A program made the translations under genes and the position numbers. A DNA stretch of 64,000 nt from an uncultured Lachnospiraceae bacterium (GTDB taxonomy: Bacteria > Bacillota > Clostridia > Lachnospirales > Lachnospiraceae). The stretch is taken from positions 36,828 through 100,827 of the forward strand of contig CANRPU010000011.1 in assembly GCA_947632555.1 (NCBI GenBank), written 5' to 3'. This document shows positions 45,416 through 52,805 of this stretch, piece after piece. Each line of letters begins with the position of its first letter. The stretch's first letter is position 1. The notes beneath the pieces were generated by a model. The model was not told where the DNA came from. It searched no databases and was given only the letters and a program-made list of their open reading frames with translations.

Positions 45416-46942
45416 ATGAAGAATGTAAAGAAGTTTTTAGCGTTAGGTCTGGCAGCGGCAATGACCCTGTCCCTGGCGGCCTGCGGCGGCAATGGCGGAA
45501 GCTCTTCTGGCGGCGAGAACCAAGGGGGGGCAAGTACACCCAGTAACGGAGGAAGCTCTGACGTTGTCAACAACGATATCTCCGTAGGTACCTGGTGGAC
45601 CGATATGACCTACAACACCGGCGATGATATTTCCGCTTCCGTAGACTGGCAGAACGCGCAGCTGACCGGTACGGAAACGCCGGAAGAAGAGGAGATGAAA
45701 CTCTTCAACCAGAATGTAGCGCAGATGAAATTTGACAATCTGCACGCTATTGAGGAGAAATACGGTATTTCCTGGCATTATGACAACCTGACTTACGCAG
45801 GTGTGCAGGAATCCATCAATACCTCCATCCTGGCTGGTACTCCCGACTGCGATATCTACCTGGTAGAGCCTGCGTTCGGTGTACCCGCTCAGCTGAACGG
45901 TCTGGCTATAGATTTAAGGACTATTCTGCCGGAGGATCACGACATCTTTACCGACCAGAAGATCATGTCCTATCTGGACCTGGGCGATGGCAAGGTTTGT
46001 ATCATCAAGAGAACCGAGGCTCAGAGCTCTGTAGAAGCAACCTATCCTCTGGGCTTCAATATGCAGATGCTGGCTGACAACAACCTGGAAGATCCCAGGG
46101 ATCTGTGGGAAAGAGGCGAGTGGACCTGGGATAAGTTCATTGAATACTGCCAGGTACTGACCCAGGATACCGACGGTGACGGCCAGATCGACCAGTATGG
46201 CTACTGCGGTTATCAGAACGAAACCTTTGAGCAGCTGCTCATGAGCAACGGCGCAAACGTTGCCAGCGGTGCTACCGAAGGCCTGACCGATCCCAAGACC
46301 ACGGAAGTACTGCAGATGATCTCCGATATGTACAATACCTACAACGTATGCTATCCTTACGATGAGGATTCCAATTCCAACTCCGATTCCATGAGAAATC
46401 AGTATACGCAGGGCAACATCGGATTCTTCCCCATCGCGGCATGGATCGCGTCCGGTAACGGTGACTACAACTACGACGGCAAGTCCGAGAACCCTCTGAC
46501 CTGGGATACCGCTTACGTAAGATGGCCTGTAGGACCTTCCGGCAACAAGGATACCAATGCCGGCAAGAACGCTACCGGCGGTGAGTTCTATATCATCCCT
46601 CAGGGCGTGGCTGAGCCTGAAAAGGTAGTCAACATCCTGTATGATTACTGGAACTGGTTCCATGACGATACCTCTATCCGTGATGACAAGAAGACTCTGA
46701 ACTGGTGGTACGGCGTGACCGCTTACGCGGTTGACGAAAACGACCCTAACGATGAGGATCTGAGAACCGCCAACTTCGATGTAATGAACGACTGCGGATC
46801 TCACTCTACCTTTGACCTTTGGGGCAATCTGGGCGTTAATTACGATCTGGTAAGCCTGATCAACGGCACCATGACACCCGCGCAGTTCCAGGAAACCTAC
46901 AAGAACGAAGTGCAGGCAGCTCTGGATGCGCTGTATAAGTAA
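45416..46942 (+). CDS. Sugar ABC transporter solute-binding lipoprotein
   Basis: The 508-residue lipoprotein has its lipobox LSLAAC (Cys23), a Gly/Ser-rich linker and a family 1 binding domain. It shows FDNLHAIEEKYGISWHYDNL, GTPDCDIYLVEPAFGVPAQL in parts (DCDIYLVEP) and a DTDGDGQIDQYGY segment that looks like a calcium loop. It is the probable partner of the second permease pair, although the triple-repeat gene separates them. The signal peptide closely resembles that of the triple-repeat lipoprotein. Codon use here is less GC-rich at third positions than in the upstream B12 operon, suggesting high expression. Confidence 0.88.
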   Translation: MKNVKKFLALGLAAAMTLSLAACGGNGGSSSGGENQGGASTPSNGGSSDVVNNDISVGTWWTDMTYNTGDDISASVDWQNAQLTGTETPEEEEMKLFNQNVAQMKFDNLHAIEEKYGISWHYDNLTYAGVQESINTSILAGTPDCDIYLVEPAFGVPAQLNGLAIDLRTILPEDHDIFTDQKIMSYLDLGDGKVCIIKRTEAQSSVEATYPLGFNMQMLADNNLEDPRDLWERGEWTWDKFIEYCQVLTQDTDGDGQIDQYGYCGYQNETFEQLLMSNGANVASGATEGLTDPKTTEVLQMISDMYNTYNVCYPYDEDSNSNSDSMRNQYTQGNIGFFPIAAWIASGNGDYNYDGKSENPLTWDTAYVRWPVGPSGNKDTNAGKNATGGEFYIIPQGVAEPEKVVNILYDYWNWFHDDTSIRDDKKTLNWWYGVTAYAVDENDPNDEDLRTANFDVMNDCGSHSTFDLWGNLGVNYDLVSLINGTMTPAQFQETYKNEVQAALDALYK

Positions 46943-46987
46943 AACCGACCGAACCTTTGAACTGAAATTTTGAAAGACAGTACACGG

Positions 46988-47008
46988 GGGGCGGCTGACA
47001 GCCGCCCC
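46988..47008 (+). repeat. GC-rich hairpin between binding-protein and GH130 genes
   Basis: GGGGCGGCT and AGCCGCCCC form a perfect nine-base stem with a three-base loop. There is no T tract, so it probably protects the 3' end of the upstream mRNA segment or dampens read-through rather than being a full terminator. Confidence 0.6.
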
Positions 47009-47032
47009 TGCTGTGGCAGAATGGAGTAGAAT

Positions 47033-48055
47033 ATGAGCGACGTTAAAATGATTGCTCCGCCTGTGCCCAATGTGCCCTGGCAGGAGAAACCGGAAGGCCT
47101 GAAAGGCGCGCCTGTCTGGAGATATACGGAAAACCCCATCATCGGAAGAAATCCGGTGGAGGGCGTAGCCAGGATCTTCAACAGCGCTGTTATGCCCTAT
47201 GGGGACGAATTTATCGGCGTATTCCGCGGCGAGCAGACCAACGGTATCCCCTATATTTATCTGGGACGCAGCAAAGACGCTATCCACTGGGATTTTGACA
47301 AGAACAAGATCCCCTTTGTAGATGAAGACGGAAAGCCGTTCATGCCTATTTACGCATATGATCCCAGACTGGTAAAGGTAGAGGATACCTATTATATCAT
47401 CTGGTGTCAGGATTTTTACGGAGCCTCCATCGGCCTGGCAAAGACCACGGATTTCAAGACCTTTACCAGACTGGAGAATCCTTTTATTCCTTTCAACAGG
47501 AACGCGGTATTGTTCCCCCGCAAGATCAACGGCAAGTTTATGATGCTGTCCCGTCCTTCTGACAGTGGACATACGCCTTTCGGTGATATTTTCTTAAGTG
47601 AAAGTTCCGATATGGTATACTGGGGCAGACACAGACATGTTATGGGACGCAGCAGCGAGTGGTGGGAGTCCGTCAAGATTGGCGGCGGCGCGGCCCCGAT
47701 CGAAACTTCGGAAGGCTGGCTCTTGTTCTATCACGGCGTAAGCGGCACCTGCAACGGTCTGGTGTACAGCATCGGCGGCGCTATCCTGGATCTGGACAAT
47801 CCTTCCATCGTGAAGTACCGCTGCGAAACTTTCCTGCTGACGCCGGAGGAGTGGTACGAGGAGAGAGGCTTTGTGCCTAACGTAACTTTCCCCTGCGCCA
47901 CCATCCACGATCCGGAATCCGGCAAGATCGCGATTTATTACGGCTGCGCGGACAGCTATGTAGGTCTGGCGTTCACCAAGTTTGACGAGATCATGGCTTA
48001 CATCAAGGAGCACAGCGTAGTAAGGACGGAAGATACCGAGATCGGCAAGAGATAA
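47033..48055 (+). CDS. GH130 beta-1,4-manno-oligosaccharide phosphorylase
   Basis: This 340-residue cytoplasmic five-blade propeller enzyme matches the GH130 subfamily 2 type, which releases mannose-1-phosphate from the non-reducing end of manno-oligosaccharides. The family acid is Asp110 in AYDPRLV. Other marks are NPIIGRNPVEGVARIFNSA in parts (NPVEGVARIFNSA), FNRNAVLFPRKI and a phosphate-site His/Arg region at LSRPSDSGHTPFG. It is shorter than the second GH130 at 50370 and begins with a short N-terminal arm, as in subfamily 2. It acts with that enzyme and the epimerase. Confidence 0.9.
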   Translation: MSDVKMIAPPVPNVPWQEKPEGLKGAPVWRYTENPIIGRNPVEGVARIFNSAVMPYGDEFIGVFRGEQTNGIPYIYLGRSKDAIHWDFDKNKIPFVDEDGKPFMPIYAYDPRLVKVEDTYYIIWCQDFYGASIGLAKTTDFKTFTRLENPFIPFNRNAVLFPRKINGKFMMLSRPSDSGHTPFGDIFLSESSDMVYWGRHRHVMGRSSEWWESVKIGGGAAPIETSEGWLLFYHGVSGTCNGLVYSIGGAILDLDNPSIVKYRCETFLLTPEEWYEERGFVPNVTFPCATIHDPESGKIAIYYGCADSYVGLAFTKFDEIMAYIKEHSVVRTEDTEIGKR

Positions 48056-48070
48056 AACGACAAACTGCAT

Positions 48071-48094
48071 GTGGGAGAGGGAACCCTCTCCCAC
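48071..48094 (+). terminator. Strong hairpin after the GH130 gene, possible weak terminator
   Basis: GTGGGAGAGGG and CCCTCTCCCAC form a perfect 11-base stem around two bases, so the top pairs must open. It is followed by GCTTTG, not a real T tract. It lies before the LacI-type gene and may partly separate it from upstream transcription. Confidence 0.5.
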
Positions 48095-48129
48095 GCTTTG
48101 TAATCACGGAAAACAAATTGGAGAAGGGT

Positions 48130-49167
48130 ATGGCAAAAACAAAAAAGACTGTCAGGATGGCGGATATCGCGGAACAGCTCAAGTGCAGTACCGTAACGGT
48201 ATCCAAAGCCCTTTCGGGAAAGAAGGGCGTCAGCGAGGAACTGCGCGGACGCATCAGGGAAACGGCGCTTAAAATGGGTTATAAGCTGCCGGTATCAGCC
48301 GCGAAGAACGGCGGCGGTAAGGGTTACAATATCGGGGTAGTGCTTTCAGGGCGCTATCTGGCCAATTATGACACTTTTTACTGGAAAATGTATCAGGAAA
48401 TCGCGAGCAGGGCCACACAGAAGGAGTGTTTTACCCTGTTTGAAATCATAGATGAAGAAACGGAGAAGAATAAAAAGCTGCCTAAACTGCTCGCGGAGGG
48501 CAGGGTGGACGGCCTTCTGGTGATCGGCAAGCCCGGTTACGGGTATGAGGAATTTCTGAAAAAAGAGGTGGGACTGCCCCTGGTGTTCCTGGATTTTTAT
48601 GAGCCGAACGGGGAAGTGGACTGCTTTGTTTCAGACGGATTTTACGGAACCTGGCTGCTTACCAATTATCTTTTCCAGAAGGGACACCGGGATATAGCCT
48701 ACGTGGGAACACTGTTTTCCACGGATTCCATTACGGACAGATATCTGGGGTATGTGAAATCCTTAATGGAGCATGGGATGAAGCCCAAGACGGAATATCT
48801 GATCGCGGACCGGGATATCGTGAGCGGCCTGCGGGACAATTACGGCAGTATGGCGTTTCCGGGCAGAATGCCTACGGCGTTTGTCTGCAACTGCGATTTT
48901 ATAGCCAGTCTGGTCATCAGGTCCTTGCGGAAGGAAGGCTTTAAGGTGCCGGAAGACGTGTCCGTAGTGGGGTATGACAACTATCTGTATCCGGAACTCA
49001 GCGATATCGGCATTACCACCTATGAGGTGGATATCCGGGAAATGGCGAAGAGCGCCATCCGCCTTTTGCTGAAAAAGCTGGACGGGGAACCGTACAAAAA
49101 AGGGATCCATATTATTGAAGGCCATCTGATAGAAAAGAGCAGCGTGGCGGAAAGGAAAAAAATATGA
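48130..49167 (+). CDS. LacI-family transcriptional regulator
   Basis: The 345-residue protein has an N-terminal helix-turn-helix, MADIAEQLKCSTVTVSKALSG in parts (VTVSKALSGKKGVSEELR), and a hinge near residue 60. A sugar-binding domain follows (about 70-345) with DGLLVIGKPGYGYEE and DVSVVGYDNYLYPELSDIGITT in parts (VVGYDNYLYPE). The ATG at 48130 follows GGAGAAGGG; a TTG at 48118 is less likely. It is inside the mannan locus and overlaps the epimerase gene by four bases, so it is the best candidate for its controller. The inducer is probably a mannose-containing disaccharide. Confidence 0.92.
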   Translation: MAKTKKTVRMADIAEQLKCSTVTVSKALSGKKGVSEELRGRIRETALKMGYKLPVSAAKNGGGKGYNIGVVLSGRYLANYDTFYWKMYQEIASRATQKECFTLFEIIDEETEKNKKLPKLLAEGRVDGLLVIGKPGYGYEEFLKKEVGLPLVFLDFYEPNGEVDCFVSDGFYGTWLLTNYLFQKGHRDIAYVGTLFSTDSITDRYLGYVKSLMEHGMKPKTEYLIADRDIVSGLRDNYGSMAFPGRMPTAFVCNCDFIASLVIRSLRKEGFKVPEDVSVVGYDNYLYPELSDIGITTYEVDIREMAKSAIRLLLKKLDGEPYKKGIHIIEGHLIEKSSVAERKKI

Positions 49168-50354
49168 GCATAGCGGAAGAGATGAAGCAGCATCTGACAA
49201 AGGACATCCTGCCTTTCTGGGAGGGGCTGAAGGATGAAGAAATGGGCGGTTTTTACGGATTCGTGGGATCGGATCTGAAGGTGGACAGGAAGGCGGTAAA
49301 GGGCTGCATCCTGAACAGCCGCATCCTCTGGTTCTTTTCCAACGCCGCCATGGCGTTACAGGATGACTCCATTCTGCCTTACGCCAGGCACGCGTATCGT
49401 TTTTTTGAAGAGCACTGCCTGGATAAGGAATACGGAGGCGTGTTCTGGTCCGTCACCTTTGACGGGAAGCCGGAGGATACCACCAAGCATGTTTACAATC
49501 AGGCTTTCGCGGTCTACGCGCTTTCCTCTTACTATGCGGCCAGCGGAGATGCTTCGGCGCTGAAGAGAGCGTGGGAGCTGTTTGACGTGATCGAGAGCAA
49601 AGGCTTTGATGAGGGCGGTTATAAGGAAGCGTTGGACAGGGCTTTTCAGCCGGCGGAAAACGACAAGCTCTCCGAAAACGGCGTGATGGCGGACAGGACG
49701 ATGAATACGCTCCTGCATGTGTTTGAGGCTTACACGGAACTGCTGCGGGTAACCAATGACGATCGTGTCAGACAAAAGCTGCTTTGGATACTGGATACGT
49801 TCCAAAACAAGATCTACAATCCCGAACTGCACAGACAGGAGGTCTTCTTTGACAATGAGATGAAGAGCCTGATCGACCTGCATTCCTACGGCCATGATAT
49901 CGAAACTTCCTGGCTGTTGGACAGGGGACTGGCGGCTGTGGGAGATGAGGAACTGACGGCCCGGTGGCGTCCCATTATCGCGGATCTGGTACAGGAGGTC
50001 TACAGGAAGGCGTATGATAACCATTCCCTTTCCAACGAGTGCGAAAGGGGCGTAGTGGACAGGAAAAGAGTATGGTGGGTACAGGCGGAAGCCGTGGTCG
50101 GCTTCTACAACCAGTACCAGAACGCGCCGGAGCATACGGAGTACCGGGAAGCGGCGGAAGATATCTGGAATTTTATCCGCACCTATGTGGTGGACAAAAG
50201 GACCGGTTCGGAATGGTTTATGCATGTAAGCGACAAGGGGGAGCCGGAAATGGACAAACCCATTGTGGAACCCTGGAAATGTCCTTACCATAACGGGCGT
50301 ATGTGTATGGAGATCATGAGAAGAGCGGCGCGGCCCGAACAGGAAAAACGATAA
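49164..50354 (+). CDS. Cellobiose/mannobiose 2-epimerase (AGE superfamily)
   Basis: The 396-residue (alpha/alpha)6-barrel protein converts the reducing-end residue of beta-1,4 disaccharides between glucose and mannose. Conserved histidines are seen at 240 and 244 (HSYGHDIETSWLL) and 376 (CPYHNGRMC), as in cellobiose 2-epimerases; KHVYNQAFAVYALS is also typical. It would turn mannobiose into mannosyl-glucose, the substrate of the GH130 enzyme encoded next. Its start overlaps the regulator stop, and the GH130 gene follows by 15 bases. An N-acylglucosamine epimerase is the alternative, but the context argues against it. Confidence 0.92.
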   Translation: MSIAEEMKQHLTKDILPFWEGLKDEEMGGFYGFVGSDLKVDRKAVKGCILNSRILWFFSNAAMALQDDSILPYARHAYRFFEEHCLDKEYGGVFWSVTFDGKPEDTTKHVYNQAFAVYALSSYYAASGDASALKRAWELFDVIESKGFDEGGYKEALDRAFQPAENDKLSENGVMADRTMNTLLHVFEAYTELLRVTNDDRVRQKLLWILDTFQNKIYNPELHRQEVFFDNEMKSLIDLHSYGHDIETSWLLDRGLAAVGDEELTARWRPIIADLVQEVYRKAYDNHSLSNECERGVVDRKRVWWVQAEAVVGFYNQYQNAPEHTEYREAAEDIWNFIRTYVVDKRTGSEWFMHVSDKGEPEMDKPIVEPWKCPYHNGRMCMEIMRRAARPEQEKR

Positions 50355-50369
50355 CAGGAGGAGTAGGAA

Positions 50370-51545
50370 ATGGTACATGAAAAATTTTACGAACTGAAGG
50401 AAAAGCAGGAGGCGCTGCTTTCCAGAAAAAACAAACCCGACGAAAATTTTTATAACGGTATTTACAGCCGCTATCAGTATCCTGTTCTGACCAGAGAACA
50501 TATTCCGCTGACATGGCAGTACGATCTGGACAAGGAAACCAATCCTTTCTTTGAGGAAAGACTGGGTGTCAACGCCGTAATGAATTCCGGAGCTCTTTAT
50601 CTGAACGGCAGGTACTATCTGGTGGCCCGGATCGAAGGCAACGACAGGAAATCCTTCTTCGGCGTGGCGGAGAGCGACAACGGCGTGGACGGTTTCCGTT
50701 TCTGGGACTATCCGGTAGTACTGCCGGATACCTGCCCGGAGGAAACCAATGTATACGATATGCGTCTGACCAAACATGAGGACGGGTATATTTACGGCGT
50801 GTTCTGTTCCGAGAGCAAGGATACCGAGTCCCCGGATCTGTCCGCGGCGGTGGCGGCGGCAGGCATTGTACGGACCAGGGATCTTAAGACCTGGGAAAGG
50901 CTGCCCAATCTGGTGACGTTAAATTCCCCTCAGCAGCGGAATGTAGTGCTGCACCCGGAATTTGTAGATGGAAAATACGCTTTTTATACCAGACCCATGG
51001 ATGATTTCATTGATACCGGTTCCGGCGGCGGCATCGGGTTCGGCCTCTGTGATGACATTACCCACGCGGTGATCGACGAGGAGAAGATGACCAGCCTGCG
51101 GAAATACCACACCATCACCGAAGTAAAGAACGGAGCCGGCGCGGTGCCCATTAAAACGGATAGAGGATGGATCCACATCGCGCACGGCGTACGCAATACC
51201 GCGGCAGGACTGCGCTATGTCATCTATGCTTTCGCCACGGACTTAAATGATCCGGCCAAAGTGATCGCGGAGCCTTCCGGTCTGCTCATCGGCCCCAGAG
51301 GCTGGGAGAGAGTGGGTGACGTTTCCAATGTAGTATTTACCAACGGTGCCGTTGCCAATGAGAAGGGCGAGGTTTATATTTATTACGCGGCCAGCGACAC
51401 CCGTCTGCATGTGGCAAAGACCGATGTGGAAAGGCTGGCGGACTATGTGTTCGCCACGCCCTCAGATCCTCTGCGCAGTCCGGACTGCGTAAAACAGCGC
51501 TGCGCGCTCATCGAGAAGAACCTGAAGCTGCTGGAGCGCCGGTAG
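50370..51545 (+). CDS. GH130 4-O-beta-D-mannosyl-D-glucose phosphorylase
   Basis: This 391-residue enzyme matches the GH130 subfamily 1 type and would split mannosyl-glucose into mannose-1-phosphate and glucose. The long N-terminal arm ([17 protein letters not shown]) is a subfamily mark. The family acid is Asp130 in [27 protein letters not shown] in parts ([16 protein letters not shown]) and [21 protein letters not shown] are also typical. It follows the epimerase whose product it uses, giving the known two-step mannobiose route. The ribosome binding site AGGAGG is strong. Confidence 0.93.
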   Translation: MVHEKFYELKEKQEALLSRKNKPDENFYNGIYSRYQYPVLTREHIPLTWQYDLDKETNPFFEERLGVNAVMNSGALYLNGRYYLVARIEGNDRKSFFGVAESDNGVDGFRFWDYPVVLPDTCPEETNVYDMRLTKHEDGYIYGVFCSESKDTESPDLSAAVAAAGIVRTRDLKTWERLPNLVTLNSPQQRNVVLHPEFVDGKYAFYTRPMDDFIDTGSGGGIGFGLCDDITHAVIDEEKMTSLRKYHTITEVKNGAGAVPIKTDRGWIHIAHGVRNTAAGLRYVIYAFATDLNDPAKVIAEPSGLLIGPRGWERVGDVSNVVFTNGAVANEKGEVYIYYAASDTRLHVAKTDVERLADYVFATPSDPLRSPDCVKQRCALIEKNLKLLERR

Positions 51546-51599
51546 AAGAAAAAAGAAAACACAGAAAATGCCGCTGCCTGCGGCGGAATGCGAGGACAT

Positions 51600-52754
51600 A
51601 TGAAAGAAAAAGTTGATTTTGACAGAGGGCTGGTAAATGCCGGAGATGACTCCCGTATCCTGAGCGTGATGCGGAGAGCTTTAAAAGGAGAGGCGCTGAA
51701 GCTGGCCTTCCTGGGCGGTTCCATTACCCAGGGTTCCCTGGCCTCCACGCCGGAGAACTGCTATGCTTATCTGACTTACCGGTGGTGGAAGGAGAACTTC
51801 CCGAAAGCGGAATTTACCTACATCAACGCCGGGATCGGCGGAACCACTTCCCATCTGGGAGTGGGACGGGTGGAAGAAGAGGTGCTTGCGCACAGGCCGG
51901 ATTTTGTTATCGTGGAATTTTCCGTCAATGACGCGGACAACGATCCTCATTTTCAGGAAACCTACGAAAGCCTGGTACGCCGGATCCTGGGAGCGGATTT
52001 CGCGCCGGCGCTGCTCCTGGTGCACAACGTACGGTATGATGACGGAGGCAACGCGGAGGCTATCCACGGGCCGGTGGGGGACCATTATCATCTGCCCAGA
52101 GTGAGCATGAAGCCTGTCATCTACGCGCAGGTGGAAGCGGGCAATATAAACAGAAGGGATATCACCCCGGACGATCTGCATCCCAACGACGCGGGTCATG
52201 AGCTGGTGGCGGGCGTGATCACCCACTATCTGGAGCGGGAAAGACAGAAGGCGGTAAACGGCGCCGGTTCAGCGGATACGGAAAACGGAGCCGCGAAGAC
52301 CGGAGGCGGAACAGAACTGCCTGCGCCTTTGACAGCCAGCGCCTATGAAAAGGCCCATCGTTTCCGCAATGACGAGCTGACGCCCGTATTCTGCGAGGGA
52401 TTTACCAGAGATAACGCGGCGCAGAGCTGTGTGGCCGATTGTTTTAAGAAGGGCTGGACGGCCGCCGCCGCAGGTGCTAAAATTGTATTTGATGTGGAAG
52501 GAAGCTGTCTTGCCGTACAATACCGGAAAACGGTGAGAAAACCGGCGCCCGTCGCGCTGCTGACCATTGACGGGGACAGGGAGCACGGGGTTGTGCTGGA
52601 TGCGAACTTTGATGAGGACTGGGGTGACTGCCTGTATCTGGAAACGCTCACGGAGCACCAGAAGGGCGGCAGGCACCGCGTGGAGATCGAGATTACCCAG
52701 GCGGGAGCGGAAGATCAGGAAGTCTTTTATCTGGTTTCTCTCATCTGCGCCTAG
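51600..52754 (+). CDS. Cytoplasmic SGNH esterase, probable CE17-like acetyl-mannan esterase
   Basis: The 384-residue protein has no signal peptide. The SGNH domain (about 1-215) has the nucleophile Ser41 in GGSITQG, NAGIGGTTS, FSVNDADND and Asp191/His194 in PDDLHPND. A C-terminal beta-rich domain (about 240-384) ends with EDQEVFYLVSLI. The same plan is present in the secreted esterase at 27963 and in CE17-type mannan esterases with a CBM35-like domain. It would remove the last acetyl groups from imported oligosaccharides. The start at 51600 is preferred to 51588 because CGAGGA lies just upstream of it. Confidence 0.85.
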   Translation: MKEKVDFDRGLVNAGDDSRILSVMRRALKGEALKLAFLGGSITQGSLASTPENCYAYLTYRWWKENFPKAEFTYINAGIGGTTSHLGVGRVEEEVLAHRPDFVIVEFSVNDADNDPHFQETYESLVRRILGADFAPALLLVHNVRYDDGGNAEAIHGPVGDHYHLPRVSMKPVIYAQVEAGNINRRDITPDDLHPNDAGHELVAGVITHYLERERQKAVNGAGSADTENGAAKTGGGTELPAPLTASAYEKAHRFRNDELTPVFCEGFTRDNAAQSCVADCFKKGWTAAAAGAKIVFDVEGSCLAVQYRKTVRKPAPVALLTIDGDREHGVVLDANFDEDWGDCLYLETLTEHQKGGRHRVEIEITQAGAEDQEVFYLVSLICA

Positions 52755-52805
52755 GCGGCTTTTGACAGATCAGTTTATTATTTTATTAAAGGAGAATACA
52801 TACAC

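Noticed and set aside
45914..47572. Long - strand open frame spanning the binding-protein and GH130 genes
   Set aside because: It crosses two real genes and a hairpin on the opposite strand and shows no domain.
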